Assembly: GCF_014218705.1 (NCBI RefSeq)
Contig: NZ_JABBJF010000007.1
Span: forward strand, 1 to 64,000
Reading direction: 5' to 3'
DNA: 64,000 nt
Source of the DNA: Kluyvera sichuanensis
GTDB taxonomy: Bacteria; Pseudomonadota; Gammaproteobacteria; Enterobacterales; Enterobacteriaceae
Position numbers and translations under genes: made by a program. The number at the start of each line of letters is the position of its first letter. Positions within the stretch are counted from its first letter, which is position 1. This document shows positions 32,532 through 43,142 of this stretch, one piece after another. Under the pieces are notes generated by a model that was not told the DNA's origin, did no database searches, and was given only the letters and a program-made list of their open reading frames with translations.

Positions 32532-32555
32532 AAAAAAAGCGCCTTTCGGCGCTTT
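32532..32555 (-). terminator. Intrinsic terminator of ispB
   Basis: On the minus strand AAAGCGCC, a GAAA loop and GGCGCTTT are followed by more T residues (seven in total). It lies 40 bases beyond the ispB stop. Confidence 0.92.
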
Positions 32556-32595
32556 CAGGAACTTTCGGTGTTGTCGCGGGAAAGCGAACCGGGGA

Positions 32596-33567
32596 TTAGC
32601 GATCGCGCTGAACGGCGATATGGGCCAGCCCGATAAGCGCATCGCGCCACGGCGTATCCGGTAGGGAGGTCAGGGAAGCAATCGCTTTGTCAGCTTCTTC
32701 CTCGGCGCGCTGACGCGTCCACTCCAGTGAACCACTGGCGGCCATTGCCTCCAGTACCGGTTCAAGCAGATGGCGGCCGTTGCCTTGTTCAATGGCGCCG
32801 CGAATCAACTGCGCCTGCTCTGGGGTGCCGTTACGCATAGCGTGCAGCAGCGGCAGCGTAGGTTTGCCCTCGTTGAGGTCGTCACCCACGTTTTTACCCA
32901 GCGTTTCACCGTCGGCGCTGTAGTCGAGCAGATCGTCAATCAACTGGAAAGCGGTACCGAGATAGCGGCCATAGTCCTGCAGCCCTTTCTCTTGCTCAGG
33001 CGTACAGTCGGCAAGCAGGCCTGAACACTGCGCTGCCGCTTCGAACAGGCGCGCGGTTTTGCTGTAGATAACGCGCATGTAGTTCTCTTCGGTGATGTCC
33101 GGGTCGTTAACGTTCATCAGCTGAAGGACTTCGCCTTCCGCAATGACGTTAACTGCTTCAGACATCACTTCCAGCACCTTTAGTGAACCGAGGCTGGTCA
33201 TCATCTGGAAGGCGCGCGTATAGATAAAGTCGCCAACCAGCACGCTGGCTGCGTTGCCAAAGGCCGCGTTTGCCGTCGCTTTGCCGCGACGCATATCGGA
33301 CTCATCGACAACGTCGTCGTGCAGCAGCGTAGCAGTATGAATAAATTCGATCAGCGCAGCGATAGTGACGTGGGCATTTCCCTGATAGCCAACGGCACGG
33401 GCGGCCAGTACGGCGATCATCGGACGAATCCGTTTCCCGCCGCCGCTGACGATGTAATAGCCAAGCTGATTGATCAATTGGACGTCCGAGTTGAGCTGCT
33501 CAAGAATCGTCGCATTGACACCCGCCATATCCTGCGCGGTTAACTCGTTGATTTGTTGTAGATTCAT
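32596..33567 (-). CDS. ispB: IspB, octaprenyl diphosphate synthase
   Basis: A 323-residue trans-prenyltransferase that makes the C40 side chain of ubiquinone-8 and menaquinone-8 from farnesyl and isopentenyl diphosphates. The two aspartate-rich motifs are DDVVDESD near residue 84 and LIDDLLDY near 209, with a GGGKRIRP substrate-binding segment near 43. The start at 33567 gives the E. coli length, and the frame extends 11 codons further without homology. It diverges from rplU and is essential in E. coli. Confidence 0.98.
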   Translation of the reverse strand: MNLQQINELTAQDMAGVNATILEQLNSDVQLINQLGYYIVSGGGKRIRPMIAVLAARAVGYQGNAHVTIAALIEFIHTATLLHDDVVDESDMRRGKATANAAFGNAASVLVGDFIYTRAFQMMTSLGSLKVLEVMSEAVNVIAEGEVLQLMNVNDPDITEENYMRVIYSKTARLFEAAAQCSGLLADCTPEQEKGLQDYGRYLGTAFQLIDDLLDYSADGETLGKNVGDDLNEGKPTLPLLHAMRNGTPEQAQLIRGAIEQGNGRHLLEPVLEAMAASGSLEWTRQRAEEEADKAIASLTSLPDTPWRDALIGLAHIAVQRDR

Positions 33568-33724
33568 CGCAAAAGCCGGGCTTAATGTCCTGTTTACCAC
33601 TTATCCATATGGGATAACGAAGGTTTTACGTTAGAGTTGTAGATACGATTGTACTGAAAAAACGGCCCAGATAAACGTTGCTGTGCAGGTTGTATTTTTT
33701 TTCTGCATGTATTGATGGTAGCAC

Positions 33725-33753
33725 TTGTCAAAGGCTCGCGTTTTGCGTAATAT
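33725..33753 (+). promoter_or_regulatory. Sigma-70 promoter of rplU-rpmA
   Basis: TTGTCA at 33725-33730, a 17-base spacer and TAATAT at 33748-33753, followed by a GC-rich discriminator (TCGCGCCC), as expected for a stringently controlled ribosomal-protein operon. The leader would be about 63 bases long. Confidence 0.85.
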
Positions 33754-33769
33754 TCGCGCCCTATTGTGA

Positions 33770-34135
<366 letters not shown>

Positions 34136-34154
34136 GTTAAGGGGAGCAGATTAA

Positions 34155-34412
<258 letters not shown>

Positions 34413-34437
34413 GTTTTTCGCGTCCCGGTAACGGATG

Positions 34438-34466
34438 AAAGCCCCGCAACGTGTTGCGGGGCTTTT
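34438..34466 (+). terminator. Intrinsic terminator of rplU-rpmA
   Basis: AAAGCCCCGCAAC, GT and GTTGCGGGGC followed by five T. A very strong hairpin 25 bases after rpmA. Confidence 0.94.
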
Positions 34467-34525
34467 TACATTCGACGCCAGAAAAATGATGGGTTGTACC
34501 ACCGTTTCAGGGCAGGGAATCCGGT

Positions 34526-35491
34526 ATGAAGCAGCAGGCGGGCATTGGCATTCTATTGGCGCTCACTACAGCAGTATGCTGGGGCGCACTTCCGATTGCC
34601 ATGAAGCAGGTTCTGGAGGTCATGGAGCCACCCACAATCGTCTTCTACCGCTTTCTGATGGCGAGCTGTGGCCTGGGCCTCATTTTGTCCTGGAAACGCA
34701 AGCTGCCCTCTTTGCGGCTGTTTCGCGACCCTCGCTGGCTTGTACTGCTGCTTATCGCTACCGGCGGGCTGTTCGGTAACTTCGTGCTGTTTAGCTCATC
34801 GCTGCAGTATGTGAGTCCGACGGCATCTCAGGTTATTGGCCAACTCTCGCCCGTCGGGATGATGGTCGCCAGCGTCTTTATTCTTAAAGAGAAGATGCGC
34901 GGCACGCAGATAGTCGGCGCAATCATGCTTATCTGCGGGCTGGTGATGTTCTTTAACACCAGCCTGATTGAAATTTTTACCCGCCTGACCGATTACACCT
35001 GGGGTGTCATTTTTGGGGTTAGCGCGGCGATGGTTTGGGTGAGCTACGGTGTCGCACAAAAGGTGTTATTGCGACGTCTGGCATCACAGCAGATCCTCTT
35101 TTTATTGTACACTTTATGTACGATTGCACTGCTGCCATTAGCAAAGCCTGAAGTTATCGGGCAACTGAGCGACTGGCAGCTAGCCTGTCTGATCTTCTGT
35201 GGTCTGAACACACTGGTCGGTTATGGGGCGCTGGCGGAAGCGATGGCGCGCTGGCAGGCGGCACAGGTGAGTGCGTTAATCACGCTGACTCCTCTGTTTA
35301 CCCTGTTATTTTCAGATTTATTATCAATGGCCTGGCCCGATTTCTTCGCCAGACCGATGTTGAACCTTATTGGTTACCTCGGTGCGTTTGTCGTGGTTGC
35401 GGGCGCGATGTATTCCGCCATTGGTCATCGTCTTTGGGGGCGGTGGCGTAAGCGTGAAGCGGTTGTTCCGTTACCCCGCGCAGGCGAATGA
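34526..35491 (+). CDS. yhbE: YhbE, EamA/DMT-family transporter
   Basis: A 321-residue integral membrane protein with ten hydrophobic helices arranged as two EamA repeats, typical of the drug/metabolite transporter superfamily. The first begins GILLALTTAVCWGALPIAMK, and the second, from about residue 155, WGVIFGVSAAMVWVSYG. The substrate is unknown. It stands between rpmA and obgE in the same direction, the usual enterobacterial position, 15 bases ahead of obgE. The C-terminus carries an unconserved basic cytoplasmic tail. Confidence 0.94.
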   Translation: MKQQAGIGILLALTTAVCWGALPIAMKQVLEVMEPPTIVFYRFLMASCGLGLILSWKRKLPSLRLFRDPRWLVLLLIATGGLFGNFVLFSSSLQYVSPTASQVIGQLSPVGMMVASVFILKEKMRGTQIVGAIMLICGLVMFFNTSLIEIFTRLTDYTWGVIFGVSAAMVWVSYGVAQKVLLRRLASQQILFLLYTLCTIALLPLAKPEVIGQLSDWQLACLIFCGLNTLVGYGALAEAMARWQAAQVSALITLTPLFTLLFSDLLSMAWPDFFARPMLNLIGYLGAFVVVAGAMYSAIGHRLWGRWRKREAVVPLPRAGE

Positions 35492-36682
<1,191 letters not shown>

Positions 36683-36695
36683 TTCAACGTCCCCT

Positions 36696-36764
36696 GTAGC
36701 CCGGCCGAACGAAGTGACGCCGGGATCCCCCGGAGTCGGTGTTATCACACCTCGTCCGGGCTAC
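36696..36764. repeat. Two-armed REP element (BIME-like) after obgE
   Basis: GTAGCCCGGCCGAACGAAGT...GCCGGGA and an inverted arm ending CTCGTCCGGGCTAC, with CCCCGGAGTCGGTG between. The ends are inverted copies (GTAGCCCGG and CCGGGCTAC). It is the best-preserved copy of this genome's REP-like family in the window, with relatives at 866-932, 15698-15727, 19131-19154 and 46817-46847. Confidence 0.85.
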
Positions 36765-36775
36765 AAATATCAAAT

Positions 36776-36805
36776 AAAAAGGGCCGCGTCTGCGGCCCTT
36801 TTTTT
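36776..36805. terminator. Bidirectional terminator between obgE and dacB
   Basis: AAAAAGGGCCGC, GTCT and GCGGCCCTTTTTTT. A- and T-tracts flank both sides, so it can end obgE transcription from the left and dacB from the right. Confidence 0.93.
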
Positions 36806-36806
36806 A

Positions 36807-38239
36807 TCAGTTGTTCTGATAAATATCTTTGTACAGTCTGCTCTCAAAGCGTACCAGCGGAATGCGTCGATTACGCTGATCCGCCGGCGGTACCGCGTAC
36901 CCCGACAGATACTGCACAAACGCCATGCGCTGCCCGCTAGCGGTAGTGATAAAGCCCGCCAGGTTGTATACGCCCTGCAGTGAACCGGTTTTTGCCGAAA
37001 CCTTGCCATCTACGCCAGCCTGATGCAGACCTGCGCGGTACTGTAGCGAACCGTCGTGTCCGGCAAGCGGTAGCATTGAGATGAAGTCCAGCTCGTTATC
37101 ATGCTGGGCGATGTACTGCAGCGCCTGCATCATGGTTGCTGGCGCCAGCAGGTTATGGCGCGACAGGCCTGAGCCGTCAGCGATGATCGTGTTGCCTAAA
37201 TCCACGCCGGCCTGCTGACGCAGAATCTGGCGAACCGCGTCGGAACCCGCACGCCAGGTGCCCGGTACGCCGAAGCGTGAATGGCCGATCATGCGGAATA
37301 CGGTATCAGCAATCATGTTGTCTGATTTCTTCAGCATGATTTTCAGCAAGTCGTGCAGCGGCGCTGACTGCTTGCTGGCAATGACCGTCCCCGGCTCGTT
37401 GACCAGCGTTTGGCGCAGCAGGGTTCCGGTATAGGTAATCCCGGCTTGCTTGAGCTCGTCTTTGATAATCGCCCCGGCGTAGCTGGCGCCATCCTGAATG
37501 GCGAACGCCAGCGGCAGCGGGTCGGCACGCTGTGGCAGGCAGCCGGTGAGCGTATAGCGGTTCAGGTCGCCAGGCACGACGTCCAACTCGCAGTACTGTG
37601 CTTCTGGCAGCCTTTGGCCAGCGTACGAACCTGACTGAACATGGTCACCGGGTAGTAAGAGGCAATACGAATAAACGCCAAATCGTTAGCTTTCTGGGCG
37701 CTATAAAGTGAAATCGAGAAGCAGTTGCGGTCGATAATAGCGGCCGCTGGCGGTGCACTAAAGCATTGGGTCATATCGTTCCACGGCCAGCCTGGGGCTT
37801 TATCGTGGCTGGCGAAAATGGAGGTGTCGATCAGCACGTTACCGTCAATATTCTGTACGCCCGCCTTTTTCAAGGTGGCGACCATATTGCGGATATCCTG
37901 GCGTTTTAACGTCGGATCGCCGCCAAATCGCGCAATTAAGTCGCCTTTCAGCGTGCCGTTGTCCACGCTGCCTTTGCTCTCAAGCGTGGTGGTAAAGCGG
38001 AAATCCGGGCCAAGCTGGAGCAGGGCGGCCAGCGCGGTGAGCACCTTTTGGGTACTGGCTGGCAGCGCCATCTGCTGGCCGTGATAATCAATCAGCGGCG
38101 CGGGTGCGCCCACTTTCTGTACCAGAAGCGCGAGGTTGGCCCCGTCGGGAAGCTGATTGATATATTCATCAACATTCGCGGCCTGAACGCTAAACGCTAT
38201 ACTGGTAGTCAATCCGATGATAAATCTAGGAAATCGCAT
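36807..38239 (-). pseudogene. dacB: dacB (penicillin-binding protein 4), frameshifted
   Basis: PBP4 is a periplasmic D-alanyl-D-alanine carboxypeptidase and endopeptidase. The first part (38239 down to about 37565) encodes a signal peptide and the catalytic SxxK motif in PASTQK. At about 37600-37612 the frame is lost: after SQVRTLAKG it reads CQKHSTASW and meets a stop at 37562, while the expected continuation EAQYCELDVVPGDLNR is found in the next frame. That frame holds the SDN and KTG motifs and runs to the normal end at 36807. One missing base explains this. Everything else matches E. coli DacB (477 residues), so the lesion is recent or a sequencing error. If real, the active site is split and the protein is dead. 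Confidence 0.88.
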
Positions 38240-38304
38240 ATTCTCGCGCTAACAACCTGGAAACAAGCCGTCATACTACGGCGCAACGCCCTGTAAAGTA
38301 AACG

Positions 38305-38343
38305 ATGACCCGTAGTGAACTTCGGGGTAAAATACGTATCAAA
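38305..38343 (+). promoter_or_regulatory. greA promoters: sigma-70 and sigma-E
   Basis: A sigma-70 promoter reads ATGACC (38305-38310), 17 bases, TAAAAT (38328-38333). Overlapping it, GAACTT (38317-38322), exactly 16 bases and TCAAA (38339-38343) fit the sigma-E consensus. In E. coli greA has two promoters of these same two kinds. The arrangement suggests that greA and its leader respond to envelope stress. Confidence 0.8.
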
Positions 38344-38358
38344 TTAAAAATTGCTGCT

Positions 38359-38392
38359 GACCTGGGACTTCGTACCCGGGTCGGTTTTCTTT
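38359..38392 (+). terminator. Terminator in the greA leader, 3' end of GraL-type leader RNAs
   Basis: GACCTGGG, an 8-base loop and CCCGGGTC (one G-T pair) followed by GGTTTTCTTTT. It lies about 95 bases before greA and downstream of both promoters. In E. coli most transcripts from the greA promoter end here and yield the small GraL RNAs; only the read-through makes GreA. The RNA here would start near 38340 or 38350 and be only about 45-55 nt. Confidence 0.75.
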
Positions 38393-38485
38393 TGCTTCTG
38401 GCCTGGTGTTGATAGCGACTCAGGCGGGCTTAGCAGCCGGAGCGGGGCGAACCGCTCCCTACAGGAATGTTTAAGAGGTATAACA

Positions 38486-38962
38486 ATGCAAGCTATTCCG
38501 ATGACCCTTCGTGGTGCAGAAAAACTGCGTGAAGAGCTGGACTTTCTGAAGTCAGTTCGCCGTCCAGAAATCATTGCGTCTATCGCTGAAGCGCGCGAGC
38601 ACGGCGACCTGAAAGAGAACGCAGAGTACCACGCTGCTCGTGAGCAGCAGGGCTTCTGTGAAGGTCGTATCAAAGATATCGAAGCGAAGCTGTCCAACGC
38701 GCAGGTTATCGACATCACCAAGATCCCGAACAATGGCCGTGTGATCTTTGGTGCCACCGTGAAGGTGCTGAATCTGGATAACGACGAAGAGCAGACTTAC
38801 CGCATCGTGGGTGATGACGAAGCCGACTTTAAACAGAACCTGATTTCCGTCAACTCACCGATTGCACGTGGGCTGATTGGTAAAGAGCAGGACGACGTGG
38901 TAACCATCTGTACCCCGGGCGGCGAAGTTGAATTCGAAATCATCAACGTGGATTATCTGTAA
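38486..38962 (+). CDS. greA: GreA, transcript-cleavage factor
   Basis: A 158-residue factor that enters the secondary channel of RNA polymerase and stimulates cleavage of backtracked transcripts. The N-terminal coiled coil (about residues 1-75) has the acidic tip with Asp41 and Glu44 in [15 protein letters not shown]. The C-terminal globular domain (80-158) binds the polymerase. Length equals that of E. coli GreA. The ATG 38486 has AAGAGG upstream; the longer frame upstream runs through the leader terminator and has no homology. It ends at a good terminator. Confidence 0.98.
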   Translation: MQAIPMTLRGAEKLREELDFLKSVRRPEIIASIAEAREHGDLKENAEYHAAREQQGFCEGRIKDIEAKLSNAQVIDITKIPNNGRVIFGATVKVLNLDNDEEQTYRIVGDDEADFKQNLISVNSPIARGLIGKEQDDVVTICTPGGEVEFEIINVDYL

Positions 38963-39005
38963 AATTTGTTCAACACTGAAATTATTGAGCAAGTGTAAAG
39001 ATAAG

Positions 39006-39029
39006 AAAAAGGCCGCATAGCGGCCTTTT
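39006..39029. terminator. Bidirectional terminator between greA and yhbY
   Basis: AAAAAGGCCGC, ATA and GCGGCCTTTT. Symmetric tracts suit the converging greA and yhbY genes. Confidence 0.93.
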
Positions 39030-39116
39030 ATCAAGCATAAGAGCGTGGCATGTTGCTAGCCCTCGTAGAGAAAATCCCTCATTTAACACAATGTTGTGTC
39101 AGAAATTAGGATATTC

Positions 39117-39410
39117 TTAACGTGGCAACGAGATTTTGCGTTCTTTACCAGGGCGATAAAGCACCAGTATCTTACCGATGACCTGTACATTACAGGCGCC
39201 GGTTTCGCGAACGATAGCGTCCACAATCAAAGTTTTGGTCTCTCTGTCTTCCGAGGCGACTTTCACCTTGATAAGTTCATGGTGCTCTAACGCTAGTTCA
39301 ATCTCGGCCAGTACCCCTTCGGTCAAACCATTGTTGCCAAGCATAACTACAGGCTTGAGCGAATGTGCGAGACCTTTCAGGTGCTGTTTTTGTTTAGTAC
39401 TCAGATTCAT
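39117..39410 (-). CDS. yhbY: YhbY, CRM-domain RNA-binding protein
   Basis: A 97-residue protein with a single CRM (chloroplast RNA splicing and ribosome maturation) domain, associated with pre-50S ribosomal particles in E. coli. The motif GNNGLTEGVLAEIELALE (about residues 25-42; GxxG RNA-binding loop) is conserved. Start ATG 39410 gives the E. coli length; the frame is open 19 codons further upstream. It diverges from rlmE over 126 bases, joining two ribosome-maturation genes. Confidence 0.96.
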   Translation of the reverse strand: MNLSTKQKQHLKGLAHSLKPVVMLGNNGLTEGVLAEIELALEHHELIKVKVASEDRETKTLIVDAIVRETGACNVQVIGKILVLYRPGKERKISLPR

Positions 39411-39536
39411 CGTATATTTTTGCTTACGTTGGGATTGAAAACGGGTCATTCTACCGCCATCTCCCATATATCGCCAAACGATGCGTAGAAATTTACGCCG
39501 AAAGGCTACGATGAACTGCCCCGATGGGAATGTTAA

Positions 39537-40163
39537 ATGACAGGTAAAAAGCGTTCTGCCAGTTCAAGCCGCTGGCTTCAGGAACACTTTAGCGATAAAT
39601 ATGTTCAAGAGGCACAGAAAAAGGGGTTACGTTCCCGTGCCTGGTTTAAACTTGATGAAATACAGCAAAGTGACAAACTTTTTAAACCGGGGATGACGGT
39701 TGTCGACCTCGGTGCCGCACCGGGAGGCTGGTCACAGTATGTGGTCACGCAGATTGGTGGCAAAGGCCGCATTATCGCTTGCGATCTTCTACCTATGGAT
39801 CCAATCGTTGGTGTGGACTTCCTTCAGGGCGATTTTCGTGATGAACTCGTGATGAAGGCATTACTGGAACGCGTTGGTGACAGTAAAGTACAAGTTGTCA
39901 TGTCAGATATGGCACCAAACATGAGCGGAACGCCGGCGGTTGACATCCCCCGGGCCATGTATCTGGTGGAACTGGCGCTTGAAATGGCTCGTGATGTGTT
40001 AGCGCCGGGCGGAAATTTTGTTGTGAAAGTGTTCCAGGGCGAAGGCTTCGATGAGTATCTAAGGGAAATTCGCTCCCTGTTTACGAAGGTTAAAGTTCGT
40101 AAGCCGGACTCTTCTCGTGCGCGTTCACGTGAAGTGTACATTGTAGCGACCGGGCGAAAGTGA
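39537..40163 (+). CDS. rlmE: RlmE (FtsJ/RrmJ), 23S rRNA 2'-O-ribose methyltransferase
   Basis: A 208-residue enzyme that methylates the 2'-OH of U2552 in the A loop of 23S rRNA. The catalytic tetrad Lys38, Asp124, Lys164 and Glu199 is present at the E. coli positions, and the SAM-binding motif [11 protein letters not shown] lies at 57-67. In E. coli it is the first gene of a heat-shock operon with ftsH, which follows after 94 bases. I did not find a convincing sigma-32 promoter upstream. Confidence 0.98.
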   Translation: MTGKKRSASSSRWLQEHFSDKYVQEAQKKGLRSRAWFKLDEIQQSDKLFKPGMTVVDLGAAPGGWSQYVVTQIGGKGRIIACDLLPMDPIVGVDFLQGDFRDELVMKALLERVGDSKVQVVMSDMAPNMSGTPAVDIPRAMYLVELALEMARDVLAPGGNFVVKVFQGEGFDEYLREIRSLFTKVKVRKPDSSRARSREVYIVATGRK

Positions 40164-40257
40164 TAGACGGTGGTTTTTCAAACGAAAGTTTGAAAGAAAC
40201 TGGATATAGAGTATCCTGACGCTGTTTTTAACACAGTTGTAATATGAGGTTAATCCC

Positions 40258-42198
40258 TTGAGTGACATGGCGAAAAACCTAATACTCTGGCTGGTCATTG
40301 CCGTTGTGCTGATGTCAGTATTCCAGAGCTTTGGGCCCAGCGAATCGAACGGCCATAAGGTGGATTATTCTACCTTCCTGCAAGAGGTCAATAACGACCA
40401 GGTTCGCGAAGCGCGTATCAACGGACGTGAGATCAACGTTACCAAGAAAGATAGTAACCGTTACACGACTTACATCCCGGTTAACGATCCGAAGCTGCTT
40501 GACAACCTGCTGACGAAAAACGTCAAAGTGGTTGGTGAGCCGCCTGAAGAACCAAGCCTGCTGGCTTCTATCTTCATTTCCTGGTTCCCGATGCTGCTGC
40601 TGATCGGCGTCTGGATCTTCTTCATGCGCCAAATGCAGGGCGGCGGTGGCAAAGGTGCCATGTCGTTCGGTAAGAGCAAGGCGCGCATGCTGACAGAAGA
40701 CCAGATTAAAACCACCTTTGCTGACGTTGCAGGTTGCGACGAAGCGAAAGAAGAGGTGGGTGAGCTGGTTGAGTACCTGCGTGAACCGAGCCGTTTCCAG
40801 AAGCTGGGCGGTAAAATCCCGAAAGGTGTGCTGATGGTCGGCCCTCCGGGTACCGGTAAAACGTTGCTGGCAAAAGCGATTGCTGGCGAAGCGAAAGTAC
40901 CGTTCTTCACCATTTCCGGTTCTGACTTCGTAGAAATGTTCGTGGGTGTCGGTGCATCTCGTGTGCGTGACATGTTCGAGCAGGCTAAGAAAGCGGCACC
41001 GTGCATCATCTTCATCGATGAAATCGATGCCGTAGGCCGCCAGCGTGGCGCAGGTCTGGGCGGTGGTCACGATGAACGTGAGCAGACGCTGAACCAGATG
41101 CTGGTTGAGATGGATGGCTTCGAAGGTAACGAAGGTATCATCGTTATCGCAGCGACTAACCGTCCAGACGTACTTGACCCAGCCCTGCTGCGTCCAGGTC
41201 GTTTCGACCGTCAGGTTGTGGTCGGTCTGCCGGACGTTCGCGGTCGCGAACAGATTCTGAAAGTGCATATGCGTCGCGTGCCGCTGGCACCTGATATTGA
41301 TGCCGCAATCATTGCTCGTGGTACCCCTGGCTTCTCCGGTGCAGATCTGGCGAACCTGGTGAACGAAGCAGCACTGTTTGCAGCGCGCGGCAACAAGCGT
41401 GTGGTATCGATGGTTGAGTTCGAAAAAGCGAAAGACAAAATCATGATGGGTGCGGAACGTCGCTCCATGGTGATGACGGAAGCGCAGAAAGAATCTACCG
41501 CTTACCACGAAGCAGGCCACGCGATTATTGGTCGCCTGGTACCGGAACACGATCCGGTGCATAAAGTGACAATTATCCCACGCGGTCGTGCGCTGGGTGT
41601 GACCTTCTTCCTGCCTGAAGGCGACGCTATTAGCGCCAGCCGTCAGAAACTGGAAAGTCAGATCTCCACCCTGTACGGCGGCCGTCTGGCAGAAGAAATT
41701 ATTTACGGCGTAGAACATGTTTCTACCGGTGCGTCGAACGACATTAAAGTCGCGACTAACCTGGCACGTAACATGGTGACCCAGTGGGGCTTCTCCGACA
41801 AACTCGGTCCGCTGCTGTACGCGGAAGAAGAAGGCGAAGTATTCCTGGGGCGCTCCGTCGCGAAAGCGAAACACATGTCCGATGAAACCGCGCGTATCAT
41901 CGACCAGGAAGTTAAAGCGCTTATCGAACGTAACTACGCTCGTGCTCGCCAGCTCCTGAACGACAACATGGATATTCTGCATGCAATGAAAGATGCGCTC
42001 ATGAAATATGAGACCATCGATGCACCGCAGATTGACGACCTGATGGCTCGTCGCGATGTGCGTCCGCCAGCAGGCTGGGAAGAACCAGGTTCATCCAACA
42101 ACTCTGGCAACACGGGTAAACCAAGTGCGCCACGTCCGGCTGATGAACCGCGTGCTCCGGACTCTGGCACCATGTCAGAGCAGCTGGGCGACAAATAA
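40258..42198 (+). CDS. ftsH: FtsH, membrane-bound ATP-dependent zinc protease
   Basis: An essential AAA+ metalloprotease of the inner membrane that degrades LpxC, sigma-32, SecY and other proteins. There are two transmembrane segments (about residues 9-25 and 101-123), Walker A GPPGTGKT at 195-202, Walker B FIDEIDAV, an arginine-finger region RPGRFD and the zinc motif HEAGH near 417. I chose the TTG at 40258 because GAGG sits eight bases upstream, ideal spacing; the ATG at 40267, the start used in the usual E. coli annotation (644 residues), is 17 bases from it. The product is 646 or 643 residues. The tail TMSEQLGDK matches E. coli. Confidence 0.97.
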   Translation: MSDMAKNLILWLVIAVVLMSVFQSFGPSESNGHKVDYSTFLQEVNNDQVREARINGREINVTKKDSNRYTTYIPVNDPKLLDNLLTKNVKVVGEPPEEPSLLASIFISWFPMLLLIGVWIFFMRQMQGGGGKGAMSFGKSKARMLTEDQIKTTFADVAGCDEAKEEVGELVEYLREPSRFQKLGGKIPKGVLMVGPPGTGKTLLAKAIAGEAKVPFFTISGSDFVEMFVGVGASRVRDMFEQAKKAAPCIIFIDEIDAVGRQRGAGLGGGHDEREQTLNQMLVEMDGFEGNEGIIVIAATNRPDVLDPALLRPGRFDRQVVVGLPDVRGREQILKVHMRRVPLAPDIDAAIIARGTPGFSGADLANLVNEAALFAARGNKRVVSMVEFEKAKDKIMMGAERRSMVMTEAQKESTAYHEAGHAIIGRLVPEHDPVHKVTIIPRGRALGVTFFLPEGDAISASRQKLESQISTLYGGRLAEEIIYGVEHVSTGASNDIKVATNLARNMVTQWGFSDKLGPLLYAEEEGEVFLGRSVAKAKHMSDETARIIDQEVKALIERNYARARQLLNDNMDILHAMKDALMKYETIDAPQIDDLMARRDVRPPAGWEEPGSSNNSGNTGKPSAPRPADEPRAPDSGTMSEQLGDK

Positions 42199-42231
42199 GT
42201 TATCCCATCGTTGATGACTGTGCTTCACCTG

Positions 42232-42261
42232 AAACCCTGGGGCTTGCTCCAGGGTTTTTTT
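42232..42261 (+). terminator. Terminator between ftsH and folP
   Basis: AAACCCTGG, an 8-base loop and CCAGGGTTT followed by a T-run. It lies 34 bases after ftsH and 33 before folP, so folP depends on read-through or on a promoter I did not locate. Confidence 0.92.
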
Positions 42262-42293
42262 ATGCCACCAATAAGAACTCAGAAGGATTCGCT

Positions 42294-43142
42294 ATGAAAC
42301 TCACCGCACAGGGCTCCATCCTGGATCTTTCCCATCCACACGTGATGGGGATCCTCAACGTTACGCCGGACTCGTTCTCCGACGGCGGCACGCACAATAC
42401 GCTGGTTGAGGCGGTGAAACATGCGAACCTGATGATTAACGCCGGTGCAACGATTATCGATGTCGGCGGCGAGTCGACGCGCCCTGACGCGCTGGACGTC
42501 AGCGTTGAAGAAGAGCTGGAACGCGTGATCCCGGTGGTTGAAGCGATTGCCCAGCGCTTCGAAGTGTGGATTTCGGTAGATACCTCAAAACCTGAGGTCA
42601 TTCGTGAGTCCGCTCGCGTCGGAGCCCATATCATCAACGATATCCGCTCACTGAGCGAACCGGGTGCCCTGGAAGCGGCGGCGGAAACCGGGCTGCCGGT
42701 GTCGCTGATGCACATGCAGGGCAATCCAAAAACCATGCAGGAAGCACCGAAATACGACGATGTCTTTGCTGAGGTGAATCAGTACTTTGTGGAGCAGATC
42801 GCACGTTGTGAAAAGGCGGGTATCGGAAAAGATAAATTGTTGCTCGACCCGGGGTTCGGTTTCGGTAAAAATCTCTCCCACAATTACGCATTACTCGCTC
42901 GCCTGTCAGAATTCCATCATTTCGGTCTGCCGCTGTTCGTCGGCATGTCGCGGAAATCGATGATTGGCCAACTGCTGAACGTGGGGCCATCAGAACGCCT
43001 TAGCGGTAGCCTGGCGTGTGCGGTGATTGCAGCTATGCAGGGCGCGCATATCGTTCGCGTCCACGATGTCAAAGAAACTGTTGAGGCGATGCGTGTGGTC
43101 GAAGCCACGCTGTCTGCGAAGGGAAAAAAACGTTATGAGTAA
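42294..43142 (+). CDS. folP: Dihydropteroate synthase
   Basis: A 282-residue TIM-barrel enzyme that condenses p-aminobenzoate with the pterin diphosphate in folate synthesis; target of sulfonamides. Conserved motifs: [11 protein letters not shown] (22-32) and DVGGESTRP (56-64). Residues Phe28 and Pro64, whose changes give sulfonamide resistance in other bacteria, are wild type. RBS AGAAGGA precedes the start. The 3' end overlaps glmM by eight bases, as in E. coli. Confidence 0.98.
   Translation: MKLTAQGSILDLSHPHVMGILNVTPDSFSDGGTHNTLVEAVKHANLMINAGATIIDVGGESTRPDALDVSVEEELERVIPVVEAIAQRFEVWISVDTSKPEVIRESARVGAHIINDIRSLSEPGALEAAAETGLPVSLMHMQGNPKTMQEAPKYDDVFAEVNQYFVEQIARCEKAGIGKDKLLLDPGFGFGKNLSHNYALLARLSEFHHFGLPLFVGMSRKSMIGQLLNVGPSERLSGSLACAVIAAMQGAHIVRVHDVKETVEAMRVVEATLSAKGKKRYE

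Noticed and set aside
40315-41982. 555-codon minus-strand frame opposite ftsH
   Set aside because: Antisense shadow of a highly conserved gene; His/Phe/Gln-rich composition typical of reversed codons.
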